A DNA stretch of 64,000 nucleotides from assembly GCA_009602725.1 (NCBI GenBank), contig WELB01000132.1:287327-351326 (forward strand), written 5' to 3'. The translations under genes were made by a program, and so were the position numbers. This stretch comes from Spirogloea muscicola (lineage: Eukaryota > Streptophyta > Zygnematophyceae > Spirogloeales > Spirogloeaceae). Below the pieces are notes generated by a model, which did no database searches, was not told the DNA's origin, and saw only the letters and a program-made list of their open reading frames with translations. How positions within the stretch are numbered: position 1 is the first letter of the stretch; every line of letters starts with the position of its first letter. Shown one piece after another: positions 32,112-46,140 of the stretch.

Positions 32112-34398
32112 ATGGCGGAGCCCGCGCCCGCAGCGGAGCCCGCGCCCGCAGCGGAGCCCGCGGTGGCGGCGGCGGCGGAGGCGGATCCGGAGGCGANGGT
32201 GGCGGCGGCGGCGGAGGCGGGTCCAAAGGCGGCCGACGAGGAGCCGCCGGCGTCGTCGGCGGCGGCGGCCGCGGCGGCGGCGGCAGCGGCGACGCTGGAC
32301 GGCTCCAAGATCCGCGCGCTCGTCGGCGACGACGCGGCCTTCGCCGCCTTCGTGGACGCCAAGTTCGCCGAGCTGGACGCCAACGGCAACGGCAGGCTCT
32401 CCAAGGCGGAGCTCAAGCCCGCGCTGCTGGCGCTCGGGCCCACCTTCGGCATTCCACCGCCAGGTTTGCTGGCGGCTGTTGCAACTTGCTGCAGGCCCTC
32501 TTGCGGTGGTACCTACGAGGCCTTGTCGCCGGCGTACGATCAAAAGCTCACTCTGTGCTCATGCTAAGAGAACGAAGCTCGCCATGCCGCCATGTCCTGG
32601 CGGGCTGCATTATGCAAGACCATGTTTCTGTTACAGCTGAGCTGTTACAGACATCTGCAAGACGCCTCAATGTCGCAATCCATGTTGAATTATTATCACA
32701 ATGCATGAAACTCCGGCACTTCAGTCATCTGATACTACCACGAGGGACACCTGCGGCTCACCGACGCTGCGAAGACTGAAGTGTGGACTGGCAATCTGAG
32801 GTGCCGTGCTCAGGCACAAAGGAGGAAGCTGATAAGCTGATTGACATGGTCTTTGAGGCGGCCTTCGCCAAGGACGACAAGGAGGAGGTCACCAAAGACG
32901 AGTTTGCTGCATTCAACAGGGAGATCCTCCTCGGCATTGCCGACGGGCTGGAGGGTACGCATGCTGTGCTTTGATTCACATGCTAAGTCAGGATGGTATG
33001 GAAGTCGTAAGAGATCGGTGAATTACAGGGTATTTCTTTACTGTTCTGTTGTCTCCATCGGGCATCATGCGTGGATTGGTGATGACTTGCCGGCTTGCAG
33101 ACCAGAGCCTAAACAAATCACTACAAGGAAGCCCTGTTGGTGGCACTTCATTGTGCTGACGACTTAAGCCCGTTGCGCAGAGGATCCCGTCATGCTTGCC
33201 GTGCTGGATGGCTCCCAGTTGACCAGCCTTCTGGACGACGAGGACGAGTTCGCGATGCTGGCAGAGAGCGTCTTTGCTGAGCTGGATGCTGACAACAGTG
33301 GGAAGATATCAAAGAGCGAGCTGAAGAATGCCTTCTCCAAGTTGGGGTTGTCTGCCGGAGTGCCTCCAGTTGGAGGTGAACAGGCTGATGACAGCAACTC
33401 TCAATCTAACACAGCAGCTCACTTTCTCTTACTCTCTTTATCACACAAGCACATAATTGGCATACTGATATACAAAAAATTCTAAATGGTCAGGAGCAGT
33501 GTGAGGTCTAAAACATCTGAAATCCCAAGTGAAAGTACTTGGATTGGTTTTACTGCACGAGACATTGACTGAATCTCTTATGAGTGTTTTTTTTTGAAAG
33601 CGATTTTGCAGATGTGGTGCATTGAGGAGGATTGAAGAGATGCTGAGCAGCTGACATGGAGTTGCCTGTGGCTCCACTTTGTGCTTGCAGCAACACCCGA
33701 AGCAGATGAGCTCATCGATGGTGTCATTCAGAAGTACGGTCACGGGGAGGGGGAGCTCGGGCAGGCAGAGTTTGCCAAGCTGCTCCAAGACACGCTGACT
33801 GACATTGCCAGTTCCCTGGCAGAAAGACCTATTGTGATGGCGCATGATGTCAAAGTCCTGAACGGGGCTCGCCTGAGGAAGGTGAGCCATGAGATAGTTG
33901 AGCGCTTGGCTCTATGACTGTTACCCATCATCAGCAGCTCACACGTTCCAACAATGTCCTGGACAGATGTTGCTCACTGTTTCCTACATTGTGCCCTGCT
34001 GTCCATGTGCCCTGCTGTCCATGTGCTGCTTGCGCCCTTGCATCTTCATCTGGGTCCTATTGTCGTGTTGAAAGGTGCTGAACAACGAGGAGTTGCTCTT
34101 GGAGTCTACTACGAAAATGTTCGAGGAGTGGGACCTTGACAAGGACGAGAAGCTGAGCAAGGGTGAGATTGTCACGGCTTTCAAGACCCTGGGGCTCAGC
34201 TTCGGTCTCCCTCCCGAGACATCGCAGGCAGAGCAGGAGATCATCTTCGGCAAAGTCTTCGATGCCGCTGACTATGACCACAATGGCATAGTTGACAAGG
34301 ACGAGTTTGCCATCCTGGCCAAATCCCTTCTCAAGAGCTTGGCAGATGAGCTGGAGCAGAATCCCATCATAATCGAGACACAGATTACTGTTCGGTAG
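32112..34398 (+). CDS. Six-EF-hand calcium-binding protein (plant At4g38810-like)
   Basis: Five exons: 32112-32463, 32814-32954, 33181-33375, 33691-33881 and 34075-34398. They total 1203 nt, giving 400 aa. After an Ala/Glu/Pro-rich N-terminus of about 60 residues (one undetermined base at 32197) come three EF-hand pairs. In each of the first two pairs the first loop is canonical (DANGNGRLSKAE; DADNSGKISKSE) and the second degenerate (AKDDKEEVTKDE; YGHGEGELGQAE). In the third pair both loops look able to bind (DLDKDEKLSKGE; DYDHNGIVDKDE). The leads DGSKIRALVGDDAAF and DGSQLTSLLDDEDEF and the linker IADGLE match a plant EF-hand family typified by At4g38810, normally with fewer hands, so a third module looks added by duplication. 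There is no signal peptide or membrane segment, so it is probably a cytosolic calcium sensor or buffer. Confidence 0.85.
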
Positions 34399-37114
34399 AC
34401 AGTTTCAGCTTTGACTAGGCTAAGGTCAGCTCTCGCACAGAGGTGATGAATAAGCATAGTTCAAGATGATGACCAAGGTCATTGACGAATGCCTTTATTT
34501 CTCTTCATTTGTGTGCGCGCACATCCATTGAGGTCTTGGGAGCCTCAATAATGTTGTTGTGCTTTGTACAGCCGAACAGTTCCACTTGAGTTGGCAATGG
34601 AGGTCATAGCCTCTTTCAAAAGCTTGAGATTGCAAGATCGTAGTCGTTAGAAGGGTAAGGTGGCTTTCTGCAGTAGCTCGATAGCTCAATTTATGCAAGG
34701 TGTCATCATGGCAATTCAGTTATCACAGAGCAGCAACGGATAGTACATAGTAATGACTGGCTCAGAGACTTGTGCGCTTCATAAGCTTTGTATGACTGCG
34801 TCCTTCAGGGCTTGTCAGCTCGTGTGGTGATCTGTCTTACTCGCATCCTCCCATCAGGAGGTTGATGTAAGTTACTGTCTCAAAGGTCCCAATATTCGTG
34901 CTTGTATTGCAGTGGTGCGTAGTATTACCTGGGTCTTAGTGGCCACCTCGCCAGGCAGGCGGCTGATTTTGCTGGCTTTGACATTGCCGCAACACGAGCC
35001 CTGCTCGAACGATATCCGACAGCATCAACAAGTGTCTGCGTCGAAACCCAACAACAGAAGAAGCTCATCTACTTGCTGCGATGTGTACTTTAGGCCAGCT
35101 CAAAGGGGAAGTAATGCTCTTCCAAAGGGGTAGATGGCTGTGAAAAGCCAGCCCAGATGCAATGTAAGGGTGCATGGCTGTGAAAGGCCAGCCCTGAGGA
35201 TGGACAAGGTTCCAAGGAGCTGGAAAGTGCACAGCATACAGCTAAGCGCGTCAATTAGAGGTGCTCAGTAATGAAAGATGTGTCGAAGCGAAAGGTGGCA
35301 GGGCTGCAAAGGGCCAGCCCACAAGGAATGACAAGGTTCATGGTTACCACTAGCAGCAGCAGGTCTGACTCCAACCTGCGGCCGCAGGTCGGCTGCAGGT
35401 CAAAGTCATTTGCAGCCAAACAAGTGTCACCACGGCGAAACAAAGTAACGGCTCTATCGATTCAAGGCAATGGTTGCGAGAGGCTAGCTCAGTGGAAAGG
35501 AGTCTTTTCAAGAAGAAATTGCTCGCCCAGAGAGAATGTAAGGCAATGGCTGTGAAAGGCCAGCCCGAAGGAATGCAAAAGGTCTGAAAGGGCCGCATGG
35601 CACAAGAAGCAGGATACTTCTGTCGCAAGGAAAACAAAAAAGCATGTAACAGGCGCGGCAGGTGGGAGGAAACTCTTCCAGTACAGGGCGATGGCTGTGG
35701 TTGGCCAGCCCAGAAACAGAGTGAACAAAAGTTCGACAGGGCCAGAAAAGAGAAAAGCGCCAACGCACAAAGCGAGAGAAGGCGCGGCCAGATTGACTGG
35801 TGGCTGTGAGAGGCCAGCACAAAGGAATGGACAAGGTCTGAAGGAGCCAGATGGTGCAGAGAGCAAGGTGCGAAGTGCAAGCGACTCAAAGTGGCGATCT
35901 GGGTAGGGGGCGTCCCGGACGTCGCCGCCGCGCCGTCTGACCAGCTTGTCACCACTGGGGCCCGCCGCTGGGGCCGCATGGCGGGCCAGCTGGGAGCGGG
36001 CGACGGGACATCCGGGGCCGCCGGCGGGGGGCGCTGGCGCCGGCCAGGCGCCGCCCACGCCCGAAGGCCCGACGATGGGCCTGCCCGCTTAATTCGGGCA
36101 GCCTCGGAACGGAACACATTCATCACAGCCCGACCCCCCTCATCGAAAGTGGGGGGCCCAGCTGGGGCCATTTCGCTTCTCTGTTTCCACCCGGACTTTT
36201 TCGGCCTACCCGTCTCGGCCGGGCAGCACGGGCCCCGCGCGATCGGCCCGCCCGTGCCCTCGTGCCGGGCGGCGCCGGCTCCGCCGCCGCCGGCGCTGAC
36301 CCTTCCCCTGCTGTTCTCGCGCCGTCGGATATGGAAGGACAGAGATGGATTGCATCTGCACCGTCCAGGGCCTGTCCCCGGGGGTGCTGCAGGCTGGTGG
36401 CCCGAGTTGGCGTGAGGAAGGGAGGGAGGGGGAGCGGTTGGGCGAGAGCCTGCCCATGGGAATAATTTGATAGAGGGGAGGGAGGGGGAGNCGGGCCCAG
36501 TCGACCTTGTGCTGGTGTTGCTCTGAGCGACGAAGGCCTGCTAGAGGTCCAAAGGAGCGCCGCGGCCCCTGGCAGGCCTTGCTTGACCTGCATGCAGAGC
36601 ATCTGGTGCTGGCCCGCGACAGGCGGCGTTGGCACGGGTCACGACGCTCAACCCGACGTGTGTGCCGTCTGCGAGCATGGCCCCCACGCTCCTTGTGCGT
36701 ACCACCGATGCCCTCTGCCTTGCTCCACCTACCACTAACACCCAGAATCCCTTAATATAAGCCTTGTTTAATACCACGAGCCCGAATCATCATAACCGAA
36801 GCTTTATTAATCTCAACTCTCACCTCCTACCCTTCTCCCCCTCTACCACTCTCCCCACCTCCACTCGCCCACCTTCTCCGTCTCCTGTTCATCTCTCTCT
36901 GCGAATCGCCTCTCCACCCCGTCGAGCTGGCAAGCCAACGTCCCCCATGGCTCACATGCTCGCGGCTGCCGCCCCCTCCGCCAGCAGCCTGTGGGCTTCT
37001 TGAGCTCGCAGCAAGCAGAACCTGCACAGAACGTGGCCAACATTGGCACACCTCTTCGAGCACAAGGGCAACTCAGTGCTGGCCTCCGCCGCTTCCACCC
37101 TTGCAGCCGCCCCA
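34399..37114. other. Intergenic: repeat array, GC-rich segment and CT-rich leader
   Basis: 34.4-35.1 kb is 3' UTR and unremarkable sequence. 35.1-35.87 kb is the hairpin-repeat array listed separately. 35.88-36.5 kb is GC-rich without a supported gene (one undetermined base at 36491). 36.80-36.92 kb is a CT-rich tract that looks like the 5' leader of the coiled-coil gene. An upstream ATG at 36947 opens a frame closed by TGA at 37001, in phase with the chosen start. Confidence 0.45.
35125..35835 (-). repeat. Array of about eight hairpin-core repeat units
   Basis: Units centre near 35143, 35184, 35310, 35478, 35556, 35700 and 35810, all in the same orientation. The core reads GGCTGTGAAAGGCCAGCCC with variants, usually followed by a GGAATGGACAAGGTCTGA-like tail and preceded by CTTCCA or GGCGAT. 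Spacing is irregular (about 40-170 bp), so this is a degenerate cluster, not a clean satellite. Confidence 0.85.
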
Positions 37115-38649
37115 ATGAGCCCCTTTGCCGAGGAGAGCTACCTGCCAGGCAGCTGGACCCTCTCGGCGTGGCTCGCCGAAGGCGGCAGCGGCCCAACTGG
37201 CGGATGCAAGGTGGAGAACGGCAGCAGCGACTTCCTGGCAGCGTGGCAGCCCAACTGCGCCTTCGAGGACGACCCTCCACCACTGCGGCAGGTCAGACTG
37301 CACTCAGAACCAGCAGCTTGCAAATGCGCATGCAATTGAGCAGGCGAGCGAGTGATGCACCTTGGCAGCACCTCCTGATGCTGCCGCCACTGCTTTTCAT
37401 TGCGGAAGTGCAGGTCTATGAGGCACCGGCGGTCGGCATTGTTGGAAAGTTGCTGTGGAGGCCTAGCACCGAATGCGGAGCTGAACAGGAGCTCTGCAAG
37501 TTGGCTGCATGCAAGGACGGCAGCAGCGTCCACGGCGATATTGTCGAAGACGATGAGGCGGCGCTGCTAGCTGCCGAGCTGGAGGCAGTGCGGGCGCAGC
37601 TGAGAGCGGAGCGCCTGGCGCGGCGCGAGGCGCAGGCGCTGAGTGCGCAGATGGCCGACGAGCTGGCAGCTCATGGGGATGCACTGGATGTTGCATACAC
37701 TGAGCTCGCAGAAGCTCGCGCTGCCGCCGCAACGGCAGCCGTGGCGGCCAGCAACATCAATGGCTGCCACGCAGAGTCAGAGCAACGTGGGATGGCAGAG
37801 CGGCGTTTCTTGCGAGAGGTGGTGGGCGGCCTCAAGGAGGAGCTCGCCGGCGCGCGGCGGGAAGCGGCCGAGGCAGCTGCGCGCCAGGCGGCTGCGGCGG
37901 AGGAGGCGGAGGAGGAGGCTGTGGGACTGCGCCTGCGCGAGGAGTGGCGCATCCAGAGCTTGCACGACCGCATGGCGGAAGCGGCGGCCGAGCACACCGC
38001 CAGACTTGCCGTGCTGGCAGGCCGCGAGGCGGCAGTGGCTGCTGCTGAGGCTGCCGCTGCAGCAGCGCTCACTGCCCGCGCGGCGGCACTCGAGGGCCTC
38101 GACGAATTCCTGCGCCGTGCAGCTGCTGCTGCAATGGCTGTCGGGGCGGGTTCGGCGCCGCCGTCGCCATCAGGGGCCACTCTCAGCAGCCGGCAAACTC
38201 TGCCAGCGGCGTCAGAGGCTACAGCAATGGCTTCTGCAGTGGTCCTCGGCCGGCCGCCACGCGCCAGCGGGAGGCTGGCAAGGCTGGGCATCGCCCGAGT
38301 GACGCCATGCAGCGACGGCAGCGAGCCTGGCCTTGGTTGCAAGAAGGAGGCGGAGGTAGCCAGCCACGAAGAGCTCGTTGCACGCGTCGAGAAGCTGCTG
38401 CTATCGGTGCGGGCAGCAATGCTGGCCCTGCCGTCAGCGTCTACCACTGCATGTGCCCACACCTGCGAGGGCACTGATAGCGCAGCAAAAGCAGCGGTAA
38501 TGGCAGCGGCCGCGATTATAGCGGATGGCAAGGACAAAGCCGGCATTGTGCCCTTCAACGCCATACAACCTTCGACGCCACCGCAACGCCGCGGCTGCAG
38601 CTTCCTGAATTGGTTCCAGGCGCCACCTTCGCCGATGCTTGCCAGTTGA
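37115..38649 (+). CDS. Ala/Glu-rich coiled-coil protein, unrecognised
   Basis: Two exons, 37115-37291 and 37414-38649, joined in phase (1413 nt, 470 aa). The first 60 residues hold MSPFAEESYLPGSWTLSAWL, the best candidate for a conserved motif. From about residue 100 to 310 the protein is almost pure helix-former sequence rich in Ala, Glu and Arg (AELEAVRAQLRAERLARREA and similar), giving a long coiled coil. The last 150 residues are Ser/Ala/Pro-rich, with a short second helix (HEELVARVEKLLLSVRAAML) and a C-terminal RRGCSFLNWFQAPPSP. No catalytic domain, signal peptide or membrane segment is visible. A structural or adaptor role is inference. An in-phase upstream ATG at 36947 is cut off by a TGA. 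Confidence 0.65.
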
Positions 38650-39292
38650 GGTGGCCACCACGTTCTATTGGCACCACTCTCAGCACATTTTGCACCGGTG
38701 CCTGCTTCGCCGACACCAACCTCACCACTTGCCACTCGCTTTGCGCCCAGCCATGTTGTCTGCTGCAGTACTTGGGCACCCGGTTGCCAGCTCTGGCGTA
38801 AACCCAAAGTTGTGATAGCCCGACCCTCACTCAGCCTCTCACCTTGTGGCTCTCACTGCTCAAGGTTCCGGTAGAGATGCAGACCCCCTCTCCACCAACT
38901 TTTGAGCCCACACTCCTGCATCGCCTGCTTTGCAGCGCCTCCCCGTCGCTCTGGACCTTTGAGAGCCAAGCGGCACAATAATGTCCACAATTGCAGAACA
39001 TTACTGCATATGGCAATAAGGCTGCACCTCTGTGTGCCGTGCTTTGAGTCTTGTTCAATCATACTATCTCAATGCTGCTCTCCATCTCTTTTCTTCGACT
39101 GAATAGCTGGGGTGGGTAGCCGGCAAAACGTTGGTGTGTTTTGAAGACAACGTAGTAGTCGATCCACGGGCGCAATGGCCCCAACAGCCGCCCAGGAGCG
39201 CACAGCAGCCTCCCACAGCTCAAGAACAGAAAGGATCCCAGCGAAGCACACGGCCAGCTATGGTCACATCGCACTAACTCAACCAATTACAT
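38650..39292. other. Convergent intergenic region
   Basis: This lies between the stops of the coiled-coil gene (+) and the RRF gene (-). I see no further gene, repeat or structure. Confidence 0.5.
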
Positions 39293-42106
<2,814 letters not shown>

Positions 42107-42323
42107 CCCGCCGGTACCACCGCCGCCGCCGCAGCCGCCGCCGCCGCCGCCTCCGCCGCCTGCAAGCCGCTCGTGCTCGGGCGCTGGTCAGCGGCCCGGC
42201 TGCTGGGCCTTGCGCATTTCTGCGCCGCCGGAATGGCGCTGCTTTCGGCGGCCGTGCCGCCGTGGCTGGCTGGCGGCGCAGCGCCTCCCGGAAGGCCGAC
42301 GGGGAGCTCAGGCCTGGCCAGCG
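42107..42323 (+). promoter_or_regulatory. GC-rich 5' flank of the NOL12-like gene
   Basis: Starts in CCG-repeat sequence at the gap edge and stays very GC-rich to the start codon. With the RRF 5' end on the other side of the gap, the two genes would share a bidirectional promoter region of roughly 1.1 kb. No TATA box is visible. Confidence 0.35.
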
Positions 42324-43238
42324 ATGGCCGAAAGCCGCCGCAGGGAGTTCGTGACGGGGTTCCGGAAGCGCAAGCAGCAGCGGCGGAAGGAGGCGGAGCA
42401 GCAGCGCGAGGCGCGCGACCGCCTCAAGCGCATACAGGCCCGCAAGGAGGTAAGAGGATGGCCCCCTCCCCGGTAGGTGGGCGGCGGCGCTGGCCGTGTG
42501 AGCTCGGCGTCGCGCTTTGCCATGCCTTGGAGCTCGCTGAACTCAAGCATCGCGTTGCGGGGCTTGCCTGGGACGGACTGTGCGTGGCGGCGCAGGCGAA
42601 GCGGCAGAAGGAGCTGCTGCTCCCAGCGAGAGCCGAGACCGCAGAGGCCGAGGCGAACGACGGTGAAGAAGACGGCCAGGGCGGCGCTGGTGGGGGCGAC
42701 GAGGATGACGACCAAGCTGGAGCAGGTGTCGCAGGTGGGCCAACGCGCAGCCGCACGCCCTCCAGCGCACGCTCTGGCGGCACTAGCGGCGGCTGGGCCA
42801 GAAGCATCAAGTGGCATTGAGTTCCATTGGCACATTGCAGAGAATGCGGTGTCACTCTGTGCGCTTGCCTCGCCTTTGGCAGGGACGCTGGTGTACAAAG
42901 TTGGTGAGACGTCATCAATGGTCGTGACAGTGACGCCCATCGAGGCTGATGAGGCTGCCGGTAGCAGCCACGACGCAAGCAGGCCCGTGAGGGACGGAGG
43001 CACCGCCGGGGTGGCTGGAGGCCGGAGCGGTGGCGCGGTCGGCGGCGCCCCGGGTCAGGCGCCGGGGCAGCGGCGCTCGCCAAAGGCAAAGGCGGCAGCG
43101 GCAGCTGGGGGCAAGGCCAAGAAGAAGCGCGCCGCCTTGACGGCGCGTCGGCGGCCCAAGGGCTCCAAGGCGAGCGGCAGCCATGGCAAGCGCGGTAAGG
43201 GCAAGGGGCGGCCCGTACGCAAGCGCGCCAAGCGCTAG
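42324..43238 (+). CDS. NOL12: NOL12/RRP17-like nucleolar protein
   Basis: Three exons, 42324-42449, 42596-42734 and 42883-43238, in phase (621 nt, 206 aa). The N-terminal EFVTGFRKRKQQRRKEAE is the hallmark of the Nop25/NOL12/Rrp17 family, RNA-binding and in yeast exonuclease factors in 60S pre-rRNA (ITS2 and 5.8S 5'-end) processing. It continues as a highly charged helix (REARDRLKRIQARKEAKRQK), then an acidic linker (GGGDEDDDQAG), a short strand-forming motif (LVYKVGETSSMVVTVTPI), which corresponds to the C-terminal VTVxxI motif of the family, and a Gly/Lys/Arg-rich nucleolar-type tail ending in KRAKR. Length fits the family (about 180-250 aa). The start codon was chosen because it directly precedes the family motif. 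It is head-to-head with RRF. Confidence 0.82.
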
Positions 43239-44146
43239 TGCCTTGGCCCCGCTCTTCGTGACCATATCCTTGCCAGTGCCTTGTGCCGTATGCAGGGGTC
43301 TGTGACATTCCGGACTATCCCTGTGCCATGATGTTGAAGCTGGTGCCATTTGGGGCCAGAGCGGGCACTGATGGCAGGAACGTACTGCGTTTGCACTCTC
43401 CATGCACCGTGAGGGGCTTGGCCGCAGCCGCGTCTTAGCCATGGATGGAATGCTACGCCCCTGCCTATTCGCCTGCGCGCACTCTGGAAGCCCAGGCCTG
43501 GCAGTTGAGACGGGTTGGTGCTGGTGCGAGTGCGGCGCCAGCGTCGAACGTGCCGGCCAGATGACAATCACGTCCAAATTGGTCGCCAGGGGCCCTTCTC
43601 CAGAAGATGGTCGACAATGGTTGCAAAGTATCTCCTGTGCTCAGGTAGTACTTCCGCGAGCTGCCAGAGTGGCGGAGAGAGGGAGGGAGAGATAGACACA
43701 GAGACAAGAGACATACAGATAGCGGAAGTGAGAGAAGGGCGGGAGGAGGGGGGAGGGGGGGGGAGAGGAGGAAGGGGAGGGGGAGGGGCCGCGAGAGCGA
43801 GAGCGAGAGCGTGAGCAAGCGAGAGTGAGGGAGAAACATGCGACTGCTGAATTTGAGGAGCTGCTATAAAAGCCAGCCAGGTGCATACAGAGGGTGTTCA
43901 TGACTATATTCGGGAGGCTGCTGATATTAAAAAAAGAGCGGCTGTGAAAGCCAGCCAGATGCATACAGGTGTTCATGACGGAGCCACAGGCTAGACAGCC
44001 AGGGCGCTCTTAGTAACCCCGTGTCAGCAGTAGGAAGTCAGATGAGCTGAGGGGAGGAAGAGCAACCCCGCTGCGCAAGCCAGAGGCTGCTGCAAGGGCA
44101 CGACCAGCGGGGAGGGAGGGGAGGGAGGGAGCCGGGAGGGAGGCAA
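43239..44146. other. 3' flank of NOL12-like gene, purine tract and repeat fragments
   Basis: 43670-43830 is a GA-dominated tract of about 160 bp. 43862-43868 reads CTATAAAA and is followed by two copies of GCCAGCCAG...GCATACAG about 75 bp apart, a fragment of the hairpin repeat family. 43960-44080 is a repeat shared with 46575-46700 and, reversed, with 52825-52930. Confidence 0.5.
43960..44085 (+). repeat. Second dispersed repeat (copies at 46575-46700 and 52825-52930)
   Basis: The shared stretch includes AGGGCGCTCTTAGTAACC, GGAAGTCAGATGAGCTG and GGAGGAAGAGCAACCCCGC. The copy near 46.6 kb has the same orientation and that near 52.9 kb is reversed. It may be the flank or terminal region of a transposable element. 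Confidence 0.75.
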
Positions 44147-44760
44147 TTGGAGGGCGGGGAGGCAGATTCTGACGGCACCAACTGGACCATCTGGAAGGAG
44201 ATGGTGGAGCTGGCCATGGACCACCTTGGTCTACTGGCCATTTCACATGGGACAGAGGCAGAGCCGATGTCGCAGGAGGACGACGCGGCTGCTTCGGAAG
44301 CGCTGCAGAAGTCCAGGCGGAGACTGACTAACTGCCTCTACCTTCTGAAGTGCAGCCTCAACGATGCACAGCTGAGGCTGGTGGTGGTAGTGTGGGAAAG
44401 AAGACGCCCGCAGAGACGTGGGCGACACCGTGCAAGGAGAACAGAAATGCTTAATGCGTATAGCATCTTGCTGAGGAGTTCCACCAGTATGGCGATGGGC
44501 CCACCAGAATCTGTATCCATCGTCTGCCCAAAGGATGCGTGAGAAGGCGCAGGAGTCAGATGCAGCAGGGCAGCCTTCTCACCGGACATGTTGGTGGCAC
44601 ACCTGTTTCACAGTCTTCCGGCAAGATACAATAACACCATGGAGATGCTGCAGGTTCACAAGCCACCACTATCTTTTGACGACTGTGTAGAGCTGCTTCA
44701 AGGAGTCGAGGATCCTCAAAGACGATGGGATCGGAAAGAGTCTAAGTTAGAAGGTAATGA
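44147..44760 (+). mobile_element. Ty1/Copia-type gag fossil (fragment A)
   Basis: Conceptual translation gives a UBN2/Copia gag-like N-terminus (DGTNWTIWKEMVELAMDHL), the helical middle (LYLLKCSLNDAQLRLV) and the typical end (LFHSLPARYNNTMEML, then LSFDDCVELLQGVE). Only the gag part remains. I see no protease, integrase or reverse transcriptase, and the fragment is broken in a few places. Fairly high similarity to fragment B suggests a moderately young family. It converges with fragment B. Confidence 0.8.
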
Positions 44761-44779
44761 GCTCTATGAACGTAGGGAC

Positions 44780-44960
44780 CAGCAGCAGTTACAAACGTCC
44801 TCCCTTCTTGGAACAAGTTGTGTGCTTGGCTGTTGCTGTTACTGCTGCTGCGGCTGCAGTTCGTGTCACCAGGGCTGCTGCTGCTGCTGCTGTTCGTGCT
44901 GCTGGTGCTGCCAGGGCTGCCGCTGCTGCCACTGCTGCTGATCCCTACGTGCATAGAGCT
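44780..44960. repeat. CTG/CAG-rich low-complexity tract
   Basis: Dense GCTGCTGCTG and related triplets between the two convergent Copia gag fossils. Possibly decayed sequence downstream of gag, or a triplet expansion at the junction. Confidence 0.8.
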
Positions 44961-44989
44961 GTTTTTTTACCTTCTAACCTGGACTCTTT

Positions 44990-45930
44990 TCGATCCCATT
45001 GTCTTTGGAAGTCTTCCTTGTAGATTCTCTACACAGTCGTCAAATGCTAGTGGTGCTTTGTGCATCTGCAGCGTCTCCATTGTGTGATTGTATCTCGGCG
45101 GGAGACTCTGGAACAGGTGCGCCACCATCATGTCTGGAGAGACGGCTTGCCCTACTGTGTCCAACTCCTGCTCCTTCTCACGCACTCTTTGGGCGCAGAT
45201 ACGATATTTGCTGGACTCATCGCCATAACGTGGAAACTTCTCCGCAAGATGCTGATGCTGATCCGCGTGTTTTCCTGTACTCCTTGCATAGTTTCGCCCA
45301 CGTCGGGCGTCGTCTTTCCAATCACCAGCCTCAGCTGTGCAGCGATGAGGCTGCACTTCAGAAGGTAGAGGCAGTGAGTCTGCCTCCGCCTCTGCAGCGC
45401 TTCAGAAGCAGCCGCGTCGTCTGTCTGCAATACCGGCTCTGCCTCCGTTCCTGTAGAAGGGCCAGCAGACTAAGGTGATCCATGGCCAGTTCAACCATCG
45501 CCTTCCATATGGTCCAGTTGCTGCCGTCAAACTGCCTCAAGCCCTCGAGGCGTCCTCTGACACCATGTAGACTTGCGCCCTCCTGGCCTTGGCTAGCCAT
45601 GTGAGTGGCGAGGTGCGCCGAAGCGGGTCTCTCCGCTTCGGCGCCCGGCAGCGGCTGCAGTGGCGGCATCGCAATGCAGCGGCAGGATAGCATGCAACCC
45701 GGTTGGGATATCTGCTTGTCAAAACAAGTGGTCGCGGTGGTCCCAGCTAGGCTTGTGACTGCTGCGCCAAACGCGACCATGCACGAATCTGGCGTCTTGG
45801 CATCTCCTTCAAGTGGAGAGAGGGAGGGAGGGAAAGACTCTTCCAGTAGAAGAAGTGGCTCTCCCAATGGGGGCAAGGGCTGTGAGAAGCCAGCCCGAAA
45901 AGAATTGACAAGGTTCAAAGGGGCCAAAGT
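44990..45930 (-). mobile_element. Ty1/Copia-type gag fossil (fragment B, inverted)
   Basis: Read on the minus strand: a Pro/Ser-rich leader, the gag-like start (FDGSNWTIWKAMVELAMDHL), the same middle (LYLLKCSLIAAQLRLV) and end (LFQSLPPRYNHTMETLQMHK). It is broken in several places and limited to gag. The hairpin-core repeat at 45836-45960 directly precedes it in gag orientation, so that repeat may belong to the leader or LTR of this element. Confidence 0.8.
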
Positions 45931-46140
45931 ACGAGCTAAGCAGCGACTTCAGGGCCTGAAAATAAGGGCTCGCCGATTGAGGATAGTGAGAAGTGCGCGC
46001 CCATAGAGAAGAGGGGCTGGCAAAGCCAGCCCAAAAAAGAATGGAGAATGTCCAAAGCCAAAGAAAGAGGAGCCGGAAGAAGGACTACACTACAAAACAC
46101 TGCATAGGGGCTGGAAAAAGCCAGCCCAAAAAAGAATGAA
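45836..46140 (-). repeat. Hairpin-core repeat, long form plus two short units
   Basis: 45836-45960 is the reverse complement of the long form seen at 31.7-31.87 and 50.55-50.70 kb. Two further cores follow at about 46010-46035 (GGGGCTGGCAAAGCCAGCCC) and 46108-46133 (GGGGCTGGAAAAAGCCAGCC), both with AAAAAAGAATG tails. Confidence 0.85.

Noticed and set aside
36947-37003. Possible selenocysteine: ATG at 36947 in phase with the coiled-coil gene but interrupted by TGA at 37001
   Set aside because: No SECIS-like structure was recognised and a good start exists at 37115, so an upstream short frame or leader is simpler.
44780-44960. CTG tract as a coding poly-Leu/poly-Cys domain
   Set aside because: It is low-complexity sequence between two Copia gag fossils, without a start or gene context.
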